Positions 46,600 to 60,709 of a stretch of 64,000 bases of DNA are shown here, in pieces. The DNA is taken from contig JBITNC010000001.1 in NCBI GenBank assembly GCA_050084985.1, positions 26,040,001-26,104,000 on the forward strand, given 5' to 3'. The notes below the pieces were generated by a model, which saw nothing but the letters and a program-made list of their open reading frames with translations, ran no database searches and was not told the origin of the DNA. Positions within the stretch are counted from its first letter, which is position 1; every line of letters starts with the position of its first letter. Both the position numbers and the translations under genes were made by a program. The stretch is from Nageia nagi. Lineage: Eukaryota > Pinophyta.

Positions 46600-47190
46600 C
46601 TTCATCTCTCCTCTTCTTTTCTTAGTAATCCTTTGCATAGTGCTCATAAGTCTTACAAATTTTGCATTGTACTAGCATATTTTTATATACAATTGGTTGC
46701 ATCCATTCTCTTCTATCCTTTATTTTTAATTTTATATCCTTCATCATAGGTTTGGAAATATCTAAATTAACCATAAATCTTGCATCTGTAAACTTAAGTT
46801 TTAGTGTTGTTGATCACTCAATTGTGACAAGGGATCCAATTGCTTTTGCAATTTGGCTATTACACATGGGTGCCAACAAGATGGATGAATTCTGGAGAGT
46901 GATACCCATGTTGGAATGAGGTTGAAATTTTCAATTTTAGGGGATAGATTTTTCTTCCATCACTTGATGAATAATCCTTTCCTCCCAAGAAACCATGGAT
47001 CCATCTCTATCATTTTTTGCAGGTCTTCATCAAACTGAAACTTGAATAACAAAAATTCTCTTGGGAAAGAAACTAGGGATACCCATCCTTTTGTACTCCA
47101 TCTTTCTTTCATCCAAATTCAAATCATATCTAAAGGGGGTTGTACCCCACAAAGTGACCAACAAGGGTTGATTTTAGCCCCTCCTCTTCC
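46600..47190 (-). pseudogene. L1-type LINE ORF1 (DUF4283 + zinc knuckle)
   Basis: The minus-strand translation gives FPREFLLFKFQFDEDLQKMI and DPWFLGRKGLFIK near 47,000-47,060, the DUF4283 signature of plant LINE ORF1. A TWVSLQN segment follows near 46,910. DARFMVNLDISKPM and EWMQPIVYKNMLVQC then lead to CKICKTYEHYAKDY near 46,640, a CCHC knuckle whose last Cys is Tyr. ORF1 proteins bind LINE RNA. Three stops make it non-functional. No ORF2 is attached. A separate L1-like 3' tail occurs on the plus strand at about 47,750-48,210. Confidence 0.85.
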
Positions 47191-47749
47191 TTCTTTGTTA
47201 TACTTTTTGAAATCAAAATACTAACCTCATCTAGATAATTCAAGCTCTAGTATCATCTCGATTACCTCCTCTATGAATGGTTTTTCCTACATCAACATGA
47301 TTCTCCATTCCTTGGGGGTATTTAGATCATGTCATAATCTTGATTTATGCATTGCATTTTGAATATCATTTGGTTGCATTTTGACAAGATTATAGCTTTG
47401 CTAAGCTATAATTTGCTTAATAACATCCTGTCACACTTATGAAATAATTCACCCTCACTTTTGCTACTTCATGATTACCATTTTGTTATGCCACACTTGC
47501 ACTTTTGTTACATTTCAAAAAAAAAATCAAAGTCTTTATGGATACTAAAAGTCAATAATTTTTTCCACTTTTTGTTTAATAAGTGAAATGATACAAAAAA
47601 GCTAAAATATCATGGGCACTCTTTCCATCAAAAATATTAATTTTTTTTATCCTTGTATTTGATTGTAAAAAATAAAATCTCATTCTCCTAATTTAAAATC
47701 CTTCATAAAATCTACAATAGAATGTTAGTGGAATCCCTTTGGACTTAAG

Positions 47750-48210
47750 GTCTCCTAATGCAAAATTTGAAGGGCTTCCTATCAAGTCCATAATGATTCA
47801 ACGTGTAAGAAAAAGAATGTATGTTTAAAATTATTTAAACATAACTACAAAAAGTGTCCTTTTGAGTTTGATTAAGATGAATATATTGTAAAGTTAGGAG
47901 CATATATTGGTCTCCATCAAGGTTCTTTTAATACTTACAAGGTGTTTTCTCCAAAGCCAATTGGGATGTAGATGACTAAACAAATTTCTAAGGCTACCAA
48001 GATTACCTTTTTGAGTAGAATTTGGGTAGAATAGAAATATGGATACAATTTATTTGATCTTATAATTGTTTATATGATTTTTTTTATGTGATGTAATTCT
48101 TTGTTTCTCGATTTACCTTAATACCAAATTTTGATTGTAAAGGTTCAATGACATTCTCAAAACATTGACTTTTTTGATTAATACATTTACCCATTAATAA
48201 AAAAAATATT
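47750..48210 (+). mobile_element. LINE-like 3' tail, tentative
   Basis: A low-complexity segment ends TTAATACATTTACCCATTAATAAAAAAAA-like, which resembles the A-rich end of plant L1 elements. Weak coding traces precede it but none could be assigned. Confidence 0.3.
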
Positions 48211-49780
48211 TAAGTGGAATAAGGATTATCCAAATATAATGTCAAATTTAAAATAAAAAAATACCAATATCAATCAACTTTTGGAAATTTTTTCATCTTT
48301 CTTCATTAACTTTTCATTTGAGGGAGAAGATCAATAATCAAAATTGGCAACTTAAGCCCATACATAGTTATCATTGCATCAACTCAAACCTATATATTTG
48401 CATTAATATAATCTTGCAAATCAATCAATAAATTATCATTATCAAATAATATTTAAAATTAAAATATTAAATTTTGAATCATTACAATCATAAATCATAG
48501 TTATCATGTATCTTCATTAGTTTTTGTATTGAACTTTATCCTAATTACAACACAACACAAAAAAGGTAAAATTTAAGTATTCAAATTAGACATCATGTAG
48601 CAATAAATCTTCTAAAATCATTTGAAAAAATCTTGAATTCCCTAAATACTCTTAACTACCCTTAAAAAGTATTTAACTACTTTATAATTGAGTAAATAAT
48701 TAAGAAAGAAATAAAAAAGTCCCTCATTGTTTAAAATAATTTAAATAATTGAAAAATATCATTAAATTTAAATCATTTAAAAATTATCAAATATAAATAA
48801 TATTTAAATCAAAATAATTAAAATATATTAAAAGTAAATAATTACATCTAAGTTATTAAATCAAAATCATAAAAAAAAATCTAAATTGCATGATAAATCT
48901 AGATTAGAATTTGCATCACTTAACTATAGCTCATTAAAAATATTCAAGATAAATTTCAAACTAAACCTTAAATTTAAAACAAATCATTTAAAAATATCTA
49001 AGATAAATATAATATAAAATTTCTAAGGTGTGGAGAAGATGATGTCGATATTTGATAGGTTTCCCACTTTGAGCTAGATGGAGGCATGATGTTATATCAT
49101 ATTCCTTGGAGTTGGCACCTGATAAAGATTATCCAGCAAATAGGTTATCCCCCAAGTACTGTCAGACATGTCTAATATGTTTTGGTATTTTTAGTTGAAA
49201 ATATTTTTTGATATATATTAAAAAAATTGATGAAGAAAATGCTAAGTTTAGATTTTTGAAAAATGCTTTGTTGAGACTTAAACTCAAGTTGCTGGTTTCG
49301 AAATTCAATGTTTTTACCATTACATCATAGCATTCATCATTAAGTTGATTGGTGATGATAAGTTAGTTTTATTTACATTTTTTTATGAAGAAATGCATTG
49401 TGTTTATCTAATAACAATAATGCAATTCTCCTTATGTATTTTTTTTGAAATATAAGTAGAATTGCATTGGATTGTGATTATCCTTAACCATATTACCAAA
49501 AAATACATGAACCTATCATCATCAATGTTGCATAAACTAACATTAATAATAATAAAAAAAACATTCATGTAGGAGATGATTTGTTTGCTAAATAGCCTTC
49601 TCTGTTGGCACCTCATAGATTCCATGCCATGACTAGCTTGATAAAGAGCAATGGGTGTAGATTTTGGGAATGCATGCAACAAGAACTTTGAGGGGTGTGT
49701 TATCATCCAAAATATTTGGAGGTAATTAGTGAATGCAATGCAAACCTTAAATTAGTATGGAAATAATGTTACTATCACCT
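48211..49780. other. AT-rich sequence without recognised genes
   Basis: Runs of AAATTAAAATA-type sequence to about 49,010, then mixed-composition DNA with short frames only. Confidence 0.4.
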
Positions 49781-49789
49781 AAATAAGCT

Positions 49790-51290
49790 TTAATTTTTGG
49801 ATTTGCAAAGAACAATAGTCCATACATGTTTCTTATTATGTAGTGCTCATGATATCGAAGGTGGATGAGAAGACTCACAAATTATTTGAGTAGGCAAGGT
49901 GGCTCCATTTTTTGGAACTCTTGCAAAAGAAAGATGAGAATTTGGTTAAGCTACTCACTCAATATTGGATAGATGTAAAGGTGGAAACAAAGGGCCTATC
50001 TTTCACCATCTCAATAGAATTTATCTCAAAGGTGTCTAGTTTTCCCCTTCATGGGGAGAAACTTATAAGGGAAAAAGAAACACTCCCTTGAAATGGAGCT
50101 AAATATTTTTAATAGGAAGAAAAAAAAACTCTAGCTCATGTAAGAAAGCATCAATAGGGAGATTTACAGTCAAAATAGAAGAATTTGGTCATGGTAATTA
50201 TGTAGTTTATTAGTTTGGATAGACATTACAAAATATTCCATAGCTTTCACTTTTCTTTTTTGATCATTTTCCATAAGGTGAAGTTTTGAACATCCCATTT
50301 ACTTCTTTCACTCTATGCGGAAATATTTTGTAAAGATGAAGATTGGGAAGCTTTTGGATCCTTGCCACTAAGGATTATTATGTTTACTATTCAACCATAT
50401 GGCTTTGAATAGGCCTAAATAGTCTATGTTAGGATTAGAATATAATGATTATAATGATGAGATGGAGTTGAATGCTAAAAAGGATAAGGATGAAGACTTC
50501 ATGTGGGATGACCTGACCCAAATTGTTGACTTAATTCTAAGGAAGGATATGACCCCAATGAGAAGAAGCCCATCATTGATATCCTCCTGAAATATGTAAA
50601 GAGTAACATGTAAGGAAAATAAGGCTATGGTGGAGGAGCTCTTGAAGAATTTAGAGTCCACTTTTATACCCAAGAAAAAACTATATTTATATTAAGGAGA
50701 GCCTTCAAGATTGAAATCAAATAAAATTTATTAGTGGGAATTCCATTGGAATCATCTTCATAGGATTCAAAGGAGATGGAAAATTTCATTTGGGTCTAGA
50801 TCAAATCCACCACAGTGGCTATGTATCATGTTGATCAGTTCCTAGATGACTTCCATGACCACTCCAAGAATGAAAGAGGGAACATAAATGAGACATTCTC
50901 TTTAGGGAATTCTACTTCAAAGGAGAAAACGAAGACCTCATAAGTACTTCTTTTGATAAGTTTTTGTTTTAGCTAAGGATATAGGTAGTAGTTTTTAATA
51001 AGGGTTTTACATAACCCTTTTAATCCCTTTTTGATCATGTCTTATTTTATGATGATTTTCATTGAAAATATATAAGAATTGTACATGATATAAAGTATTT
51101 TCAAAATCCCTATTTCTACTATCTATGAAAAAACTATAAGATAAACTTTCATCATTTCGAGATATTTTTGGAGGGAAGTCATATGTGTTGGTCAATCTCT
51201 TATTGTAAAAGGTTTGTAAGGATCCTTATAAACTTCAATTTTTTTTATTAATATAAAATTAGATCATTAATAAAAAAAGGTTTTTTATAT
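49790..51290 (+). pseudogene. Decayed retroelement ORF with A-rich tail
   Basis: Frames from about 49,850 read KVDEKTHKLF, then WLHFLELLQKKDENLVKLLT and SSFPLHGEKLIREKE, resembling the N-terminal region of plant retroelement polyproteins (weak). An acidic stretch (KDKDEDFMWDDLTQIVDLIL) follows near 50,480. The block ends in ATTAATATAAAATTAGATCATTAATAAAAAAAG-like sequence at about 51,285, an A-rich tail. No catalytic motif was seen. Classification is uncertain. Confidence 0.4.
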
Positions 51291-51979
51291 AAGACATAAA
51301 ACATGTATATACATAAAAATTCCTTCAAATATTACATTTGTAAGCCTAATTGTATTACATGAATAAAATAATTTTGTAACTAGTAAACTACACTACAAAT
51401 TTACAATTTTGATTGAAATTTTCTTATGTTTTATCCTCTGTCAATGTTTCTAAACATGAGAAAAAGCATTTGTGCATTTTAAATTTATAAAGTGGTACTT
51501 ACTAATTATGCATTGCACATTTAGAGTCATTAACCAAGTTTTCATACATTGCATCTATATTTTTCTAAGACGTATTGGCCTTTTCCATAGATTTGATTGG
51601 AGTTACATTGAGATATATATATTTTCTTTTCTCCCTAATCATTTTGATAGTTCCATTATACTCAATAGGTTTAACATTATTTGTAGCTTTGAAAGGTATA
51701 TGAGAGGAATTAGAAGTTGTGAAACTATCTTTGAAATTACCAAAGGAGGAATTTGACTCATGATCAATCTACACATCCATGGAATCTTTCGTAGTTAAAC
51801 TCCTTTTTCTTAGATTGATCTTCTACTACATGCTAGATTGATTTCCCATAGGTTGATAAGGACTTATCTTATTCAACTACACTTAATTAAGTACATTTAT
51901 TAGGAGATAACATTTTTGTACATTGTTCACTAGCTTAATGAGTCTTTTGTTATACCTCTAACTCTTGGTGGATGGGAAA

Positions 51980-52770
51980 ACTCATAGCTTTTGAATTATT
52001 TCCTCTCATAGCTATTGTGTGAGATTGATTATGTGGGTTTCTATACCTCAAATATCCATATTATTGACATTCAAAACAATAGAGATAAATTTTCATATTC
52101 AATTTTTGGACCCATTCCCCCAATTCTGCAAACAATGTGATGGATGGAGGCCAAGGAGTATATATTTTCATCCAAAATACCAATTATGAATTGCTCATAA
52201 TATCACATTAGATAACATTTTCTTTGGTTTACTCATCCATATAAAAATATTTTCCAATAGCATTTTTAATTTTCATGAATACCTTTTCTCCTTATAGCTC
52301 TATTGGCAAACAATATAAATTCACGTAAATCAAACAATCTTTAACTTTTTTCATGAAAGGGTTAAAATTGATGGTCCATGGCCAAATAAAGATACCTCTT
52401 TATCCATAGAATGTTTCATATCTATTCTCCAAAATAATATCTTTACCTTTATATATAGAAATAAAACAACAAATATTTTTTTAGGATAAGAGTTTCGTAG
52501 GATTGGGGACCAATGTTTATCAATACTTTTGGATAGAGCTTCAAAATGAGGACACTTTTCTTGGATTTTGCAAATGATTGCACAAGATAGAAATCCTATA
52601 GTATTCAAGGTGCATTCTTCTATGAAGATATTGATATTAGGAGGGGGATCATTCACAAGAGTGGGTTTCCATATTTTCAAACCTCTTTCCTCATTATTGT
52701 ATTTAGGTATCCATCCACATTGTTTCATTGAGTTTTTGAGAGAATTTTTTGATGAGAGAGATTGAGATTT
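51980..52770 (-). pseudogene. Second L1-type LINE ORF1 fragment
   Basis: The minus-strand translation includes SIDKHWSPILRNSYPKKIFV and MDKEVSLFGHGPSI (52,400-52,560), the DUF4283-like core with WSPIL and PKKIF(V)VLF. Near 52,080-52,100 WVQKLNMKIYLYCFECQ continues after a stop into YGYLRYRN, a zinc-knuckle remnant (CFxC, with the later His and Cys lost). It is similar in plan to 46,600-47,190 and on the same strand but clearly a separate, diverged copy. No ORF2 follows. Confidence 0.75.
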
Positions 52771-53159
52771 CTAGATGCATTTTTTATTCTAAATCTTGAT
52801 ACTCTTTTGCTACTTTGATATTTATATTTCTAGATATACTATGTATAGACAAATTTTCTCTATGTAGTCTATTTCCCTTTTGATTTCACTCCATTCTTGC
52901 TTCACTATCCCATCCTTAACTTACATTTACTTTTGTTCATTTTATCTTTCAACCTAAGATAAAATTTCAAAATTTAAATAACACTAAATAAAAAAAAAAT
53001 AAAGGAATAATGTGAGAATAGCTACTATGTTTTGTCAATAGATTTATCCTAAATGGTTACATATTCAAGCTTAGGACACTCCTATCATTATATCACATTT
53101 AATTGTGAGAGTAGTGCAAATGATCTATCAAGGAGTAACTCCACCTTGGAAAAAGGTCC

Positions 53160-54430
53160 AACATATGTTATAATGGATGCTTGAATGACTAATATAGTGA
53201 ATTTTGGAGCTATCAAAGTGAGGAATGCAACCAATGGTACTAGGAAGAGATCCAAAAAATTCATTCCAAAGGTGTTACATGAGGTAATAATTCTATGCCT
53301 AAGGTCTCAATTCCTATTGATATTTTTTAGTATGCATGTGAGGGGTATGAGAAGCATATTATTATTGGTTATTTTTTGGGTTGAATACCAAATGATACTC
53401 TATTGAGATCATGGGTCAACCAAGTTTGGGGTTCCTATGGTGTCATTGTTGATTCTTTCCAAAACCTTACCAAAGGCTATTTTTTGTTTGTATTTTTCAA
53501 AGAATAACATGCCAAGAAAATAATTTCTTGAGATATTTGGTCTGTTAGGAATTCACTTTTGATTCTGCAAGAGTAAAATAAATACTTTATGATGGGTAAA
53601 GTTTCCTTGATTGAATTTATTATATGGGTAGAGTTTCCAATTATTCCCATACTTTATTAGGTTTTCTATGTAACATCACTAAATTATTAGGGAAGTTTAT
53701 ATGTCTTAAGGAACCCAAGTTCTTTGTAGCAAGGCTATTTAGGTGAATTGTGTCAAGGTAGATACTACTAAAGATTTACTTGAGTTTGTTGACATTGAAG
53801 TTGGGGATATGATGCATCATTAAAGAGTGAAGTATAAAGGTCTCTTGAACACTTGTATTTAATTCTAATTATTAGACCATAAGATTAAGGATTATTCGCT
53901 TATGGCTAAGAGATTCTAACAAAACTTGAATCCTACAAATAATGGTCAAAATGTTTAAAGTAACATTTCTAGAGGAAATGGTCAAGACACTCAAAATAAT
54001 AATAAAAAAATAGAGTACAAGGAAATCAAGATAATCAAAATGGATAGAAATTGATAAATAACAAATAAAAACTTTATTCAAATGGTCAGGCTCACGTGTT
54101 GGTTCCTCCAAATGCTCACCCAAGTCTATTTCTCATTTAAATTAAAGTACCTCCTTCCACACAAGATGGGGTGTCTATTATAGAGCTACCAAGCTATGCC
54201 TTAGTAGTATAAAATTATCATACTTTAGGGAGAATGTTCATAGGCTCTACCTCTATGGCTCCACTTGAAGGATATAATAGCATAATCTTTCGAAACCCTC
54301 TTCCTAAGGATTTTAATTTTCATAAAAGAAAACAAAATAAAGCACACATTCCATAGTCAATTAATGTGTTTAAATACCTAGATGACTTAGGGGATTCAAA
54401 GGATGTTATGGATGCAAAGGATAATCTACA
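53160..54430 (+). pseudogene. LINE E ORF1
   Basis: WVNQVWGSYGVIVDS-like and LTKGYFLFVFFKE (53,410-53,510) correspond to the DUF4283 region. CVKVDTTKDLLEFVDIEVGD (53,745-53,805) and VKYKGLLNTC with a following HKIKDYSLMAK form the pre-knuckle and knuckle region, with cysteines partly lost. Stops and frame changes are present throughout. Confidence 0.75.
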
Positions 54431-54445
54431 CCTTAATAGTTCTAA

Positions 54446-57330
54446 ATGATTGTTATCTCATGGAATGTGAGAGGGCTTTTAGACCTACTCTATAAATATA
54501 AAGTATATAGTGATTTAGAATCAATTTCTCATCATGTGGGTAGTTGGTATGTGTTGTATCTTCAAGAAGTTAAAGAAGCTAGCACTAGTATTGAATGTCC
54601 TATCCATTTCATGAATCATGAATATGGAAAAAGGGGAGCCATCATAATCATTTCCTTAAGGTGGAAATCTCACATTGTCACTTGGGGCTAGACCCTACCA
54701 ACCAAGCTATTTGGAATTTATTTGAATTAAAAAGTAAACCTTGATAATATGATAATATTATCTAGGGTAGGTACATTCTGATAATATGATAATATGATAA
54801 TAGGGTAGGTACATTCTGATATATGATAATATTTGAATTGTCTAGTGTAGGTACATTCTTGATAATATGATAGTAGTATGGGAGGTAATGGAATGGGATA
54901 CATTATCAAACCAAATAACTCTCTTTATAAAAATTGATTTTGAAAAGGCTTATGATAAAATAGGATGATTCTTTATTACTACAATGTTGAGAGCCTTGGT
55001 ATTTGGGTCTTTCTTTGCAAACATGGTTGAGATGTTGTTCAAGGATGTGTCTACAATTTTATCCCTTAAGAAGTCATGATATAAAAGCATTCCCTTGGGA
55101 ATATCTATTAAATAAGGTTTTCCACTAGCCCATTAATTGTTCATTCTTGTAGCTAAAGCCTTTGGATACCTCCTTGCTCATAAGGCTAATTTGGGGTTTG
55201 TCAAAGGCATTTCCCTTCCCCACATAGATAGATAATTGATAAATGGTCACTTTCCTAATGATTCTTTTTTAAATCTTGCTAAATATGAATCCTCTATATT
55301 TATTGCCTTGGATTGCTTAAATACCTTCTATTTAGTCTCTAGTTTAGACATACAATGGATAAAGACTTCTTGTTATAGACAACGAATAAGTGACACCCCT
55401 TAATGGCTAGCTTCAAAACCATGGAATTGGATTAAACATGGGGAGATGTTCAAATTCTTAGGTACACCCTTTACTTTTAATGGGGCTATGGATTCCTTAT
55501 GGCATTATATGGTCCAAAATTTTTGAAAAAAGCTAAGTTATTAGATGACCAAAAACATTTCTCTAGATGGGAGATTCTAGATATGTTCCAAAGTCCTAGC
55601 TTCAACAAATGTATATTATTCTTCATATTGGGTTCCTTCCAAAAATTACTATAAGTTTTAGAAAAATTTCTTAAATCTTTCCTTTGGTACAACATTAAAA
55701 GTAAGAAAATTTTTCATAGAGTAGCATGGGAAACCTGTTGTCTCCCCAAATCCTTTAGTGGCATGGGTTTGTTTAATTTTCAAAGATAAAAATTTGCTTT
55801 ATATGCTAAATGGATTGATAGATCCCTACATGGAGAAGATAGCTAAAAAATACTTATAATTAGGAATATCATCCTTTCTAGGCTTCCCTTTGGAAAAAAG
55901 GTATGGAAAGGTAAAAACTTTCAAAATCTCATTACTACCCCTATCCCAATAAAAATTAAAGGGTACTTTATCATTCATAGTATTTGGAAAGACTGGGATC
56001 CTTTCAAGAGTAAGATTTTATGGAAAAGGAAATATTGTGTTGCTTATGTACCTTAGTTAAACATTTGGTTTTTGTTTGATATCTAAGGTACTCCATTAGT
56101 CAATGTGCAATGGATTCATGTGGAAAGATGTTTTAAGAAGGGAATTGCCTATTTGACTGATTTCACATCTCCCCACGGTAAGGCATACATTCCATGGGAT
56201 GAATTTCATAAGAAATTAACCTCTTGGCCAAAGATATACCCACATATGAGGTAGTGATTGAAAACATCCCATTAGTAGTATGGAACAAATTTTTTAGATG
56301 ATACTAATTATCTTGGGTGGAAGATTGGGTTTGGCCTAATAATATCCCCTATTTCTATATAAATCCAAGTTAGTTTATACCTAGAAGTTAGTTTATACTT
56401 GGTTATCTATAACCATTTTGATGTATGATAAAATTAACACAAAATAAGATCTTGTCTCTTTCAAAAAATGTTAGGTTTTGTAGTTTCAAGCAACTTGGGA
56501 AAAATTATTGGAACCTAAGAAGAGCTTCCTTAGGTGGAGTGTGCTACACTAAGGCCTCCCCATTGGATCAAGGCTAAAATACATGGGTGTTTCTGATACA
56601 TATTATTAAAAATTGCCTTAAAGAAAAGGAATTTAAACATGTATTATGGGATTTCCCTAGAGCATGAGAAGCATGGAATTGGATCCTTTCTTTCTTCAAA
56701 CCCTACATAAGAAACCCCTATTCTTGGGTTCACATTCTGTTAGGGGACAATTTTGAGTTTATTAAAAACCTTTTAGTTTTTTGACATATATTTAGAGTTG
56801 GTTTACTATTTCACTTATAAAAGAAAAGATGCAAAATCACATTTTCAAAAAGGATGCCTTCTCTTTCCTTTTCCTTTTTTGATAAATATATGGTATTCTA
56901 TGACTGTTGGTTGTAGATTTACAATCAAGTGGAAAAAATCAACATTTGAGATGTAGCATTTATAGAATCTCATATACTATTGGGGTAATGCTCCATGTGT
57001 AGTCAATAAGCTCCCTCCTTATTTGAATGATAGGCAAGATTATCCTTCATTGGCACAAGGAAGAGCTCATCCCAGAGTACACAGAGGTCAAACACATGCA
57101 TGAGACCCATCTTCTCCTCCAAGTAGACATTGGTATCAACCTCCTATGGTTAACAAGAGTCCTCAATAGAAAGATCCTCCTCTTCTAGATAGAATGTAGG
57201 CTAGGATATGCCTTTAATATATTCTTAAGAGGTCATTGGTTGGGATGATAAAGTAGTGCTATATCAAGTGGTAGATAATGTAACTAATAATATAATGAAT
57301 GTTGAAGGTAGTGTGACTATTGATAATGAT
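54446..57330 (+). pseudogene. LINE E ORF2: endonuclease, RT, zf-RVT
   Basis: Starts MIVISWNVRGLLDLL at 54,446 and includes LYLQEVKEAS, the N-terminal endonuclease signature. It stays open to 54,688. After a tandem repeat, RT begins LFIKIDFEKAYDKIG (54,925). IPLGISIKXGFPLAH-like sequence (55,090) and NGHFPNDSFLNL (55,235) follow, where the active-site FADD has become FPND. A zf-RVT-like C-terminus has NCLKEKEFKHVLWDFP and AWNWILSFFKPY (56,600-56,700). Key catalytic residues are lost, so it is inactive. Confidence 0.85.
54741..54880 (+). repeat. Tandem repeat inside the LINE E endonuclease
   Basis: Three units of about 45 bp carry GATAATATGATAAT and GGGTAGGTACATTCT. They sit where the middle of the endonuclease domain should be. 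Confidence 0.85.
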
Positions 57331-57605
57331 TGGGATGCTTCAAACATCTCTCAAGGATGGTACTATGATGCACTGGTTAAGAATTTTTTTACAAAGAATA
57401 GTTGATTTTTAGGTTGAGAGTTTGATGGAAATGTTGTTACTTTTGAACTTATGGTATATTTATACTTGTATAGTCCTAACTGATAATGTGATGTAGTTAG
57501 TATGACTTGATCCTTTTTGGTATTTTGGGGAGTGCTAATTCCTACCACCTACCTTTTTTTATGTGATTAAGTAATATACATACTTTTTAATCCAAAAAAT
57601 AAAAA

Positions 57606-60600
57606 TAAAAATAATAGATAATTTAAAAAATTAATTAAAAATTTAAAATTAATCATAAAATCATTAATATATGGATAATTCATAACAAAATAATTATAAA
57701 TAAAAAATCATTAGTTTCACTCCTTTATTATTTAACAATACCAAATATAAATATGAACAAATCATAAATTCATCCAAGTTTTTTTTTTTTTTAAATTAAT
57801 CATAAATTAATCAATATTTTGCATCCTTTCTATTGCAACCATCATATATGTTACTATGTTACTCATCTTTCATGCTAATGCACATTTTTCTAATATAATG
57901 ACTATTAGTGTTTTTGTTTTGTATTCATTTCATTTTTATGCATGTTTAAGGTAGAAAAGCACATATAAGATGACCTCTATTTCTCCTCTCACATAATATC
58001 ATCATCTCAATGAGTTTTAAAGATTTAAATCTCAATATTCAACTATCTAGATGACTAAACTCTATTTTGCAAAATAGATTCAATCACTTATGAGAGTTAG
58101 GGTTTTATAGAAATAGTAAGTTTGTAAATAATAATCAAAATCCTCTCTATTAGGTGGTAACATGATATCAAAATAATCTACAATATTAGTTTATTATCCT
58201 CCCTCTAACTCCATCCCTTTTTCAAGTAAGTCATTTTTGAATTTTTTTATATTGTATATGATTTTGTTTCATTCAATCTAACATTTGATTTCAAACCCTT
58301 AATTGGTTTAGAGATTTGAATAATTCACCAATATCTAATCAATACATAAAGAAAAATCTATAGTTAATTAGGTGTTTCTCATGTTCATTTTTAGATTTTA
58401 TAGGGTTTTAAGGTACTTTGTAGAAATTAAAATCAATAAAGGCTATTATCAACTTCATATAATTATAATCAATAGAATCTGGTAGTGGTAAGCTGATGAA
58501 TTCTAACTGTATTCCTCATTTAGTATCAAATTTATATTATATATACTTTTAATATTGTACTTTTTTCTTATTATTCAAGTCAACTTTGCCTTAATGAGCA
58601 TCATTCTCAATAGTTTAAAACTTCCATTTAATCAATTCAATAATGCCTTCAATCTCCATAGTGGAACTCTATAATGGATGTTTGATATCAACCCTTATTA
58701 AGAACATATATACATTTATTAATCTTCAATTATGGAAGAAATTCATTGATCATAAGTGTATATTCAAAATAAAGTACAAATTTGATAAAATATTTAGGGA
58801 AAATAATAGGGTTTATCAATCATAAATAAGCAAATATTTCAAACTCCCAAATTTGGTTTTTTTGAGTTCATGGGGTTTTACCTTACTATTTAATAGCCTA
58901 TATTTTAACTTAGTTTTAATTATTTAAGATAAAAAAATTGACCCATTTGAGAAAATTTAATTAAATAGCCCTGAACATGACACAAGATTTTCCCACTTTA
59001 GCCTTGAAACTATAAACATAAATTATATCATTGATTAAATAGCCATTAATACTTGGTATATATGCATATTATAATGACATCTAATAGTCACTACCAATTG
59101 CACATTCTTTCAAAATACAAGAAAAACTTGATGATTCCTATGGTTATGCATGATGAATAATTGGTATGATGAGTGAGGACCACTTTAGTTGCAAGAGCCG
59201 ATGAATTACTAATGATCCATTTGGTAAACTACATGATTTGTTTAGTTACTGATTCATTTGATTAAAATGAAAATTTATTTTATGTGTAATGTTTTGAACT
59301 AAATATATTATTTTAATATGTTAAAATCAGTATGATTTCTCACATCATTGAAACTATTAAAGTAGGATCTCTCGAAAAATTTAAGATAAAGAGGAGGCAC
59401 TTGTTATTCATAAACTTGAAATATTCAAATCCAAGTGAACATATACTTCATTTAGATTAATATAAATCCTTAATTTTTCTTTTAGACAATATATTAAATA
59501 TATAGGTTTATGTATTGTTAATAAATTTTCATATAAATTCTTTACAAATCAATACAATATACAAACTCAATACATAATGTTATTGAAAAAATTCATCAAT
59601 TTCATTATTGATGTTAATGAAAGAATATTTGAAATGCATGTGATCTAATTTGAGAAAGTATAATAATGAATAACAAGAAAAGCCATTGGAATTCATAACT
59701 ACCCACTTAACCTAATGAACCACCAAGTCCAAATGGATAGTATAAACTACCAAGTGCACAACTATACATGATGAAGCACCAATAAAGCATATGATGAATC
59801 AATTACTAGACTTGATGAATCAACAAGTCCAAATAAACATGAGGAAGTGCCAAATAATTTGATTAAGTCACCTAATGAACCAACAAACATAAATGGATAT
59901 ACGAAGAACTTGATGACTTGTTTACTTGAATTGTGTATTATATAGAATCTTTACTAGCTTTGGTTTCATTGACCAAGTTCTCCCATTTTTTTATGATTTT
60001 CTCCATTTTCATTTTTATGATAGATTCTAAGGATGGATTATAGTATTATAAGAGGTTTATTTTTTAAGAAAAATACATCTATAATGATATACCTCTTTGT
60101 TTGAATTTCATTAGGAAAGCAATTCTTAGAAAAGAGATAAATACTATGATGGTTACTACTATAGAATATGATATATTTCCCAAGAATTTTGATCATAATG
60201 TTGACACCATTCATAAAACTCAATACTACAAGGAATTTTCTTTAGGTCTACCAATTATGTTTTATTTTTCCAACAACATCACAAGATCCCATTCAACTAT
60301 GTTCAAATTTTTATAGTTTTACTGCTTTGGCTATCCTAAAGGATGTTTGGAGATTTGAGTTCATACAATGGACCTTTTTATCACCATCCTTTCTATAATA
60401 ATTTATAGGTAATGTATTTTTATTTTTGCCTATCAAATAATCTTGTGATAATTTTTTTATCACCTCCTTTCTACAAGGTTCTCCCACAAATTTGCATAAC
60501 ATCTAAATCGCTTTTTCATGAAGTCATCATGAAATTAGATAATCGTTAAGAGGAAGGTGACTTGTTATTAATTTCATTGAATATATTCAAAAAGAATAAT

Positions 60601-60700
60601 GAAAGTATTATAGAGAATGATTATGTAGAAAAATAAGGTATGGAAACCAAGGAGTTATTCTCCTCCACATCCAAAATCAAGATAATCAAAATTATATTTT
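57606..60700. other. AT-rich intergenic sequence
   Basis: No gene recognised in this 3.1-kb stretch. Short frames near 58,643 and 60,101 show no domain. A T12 run lies near 57,781. Confidence 0.45.
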
Positions 60701-60709
60701 CTATGTCAA

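Larger units (their letters stand above)
53100..57605 (+). mobile_element. L1-type LINE (E), long but dead
   Basis: ORF1, ORF2 (endonuclease, RT, zf-RVT) and an A-rich 3' end (CCAAAAAATAAAAATAAAAA at 57,584-57,605) occur in the order expected of plant L1. Part of the endonuclease is missing and the site holds a short tandem repeat. The 5' end and target duplication were not determined. Confidence 0.85.

Noticed and set aside
46492-46919. Overlapping 85-codon plus-strand ORFs with hydrophobic sequence
   Set aside because: They lie opposite the zinc-knuckle end of a minus-strand LINE ORF1, which has clear family similarity. Antisense shadows.
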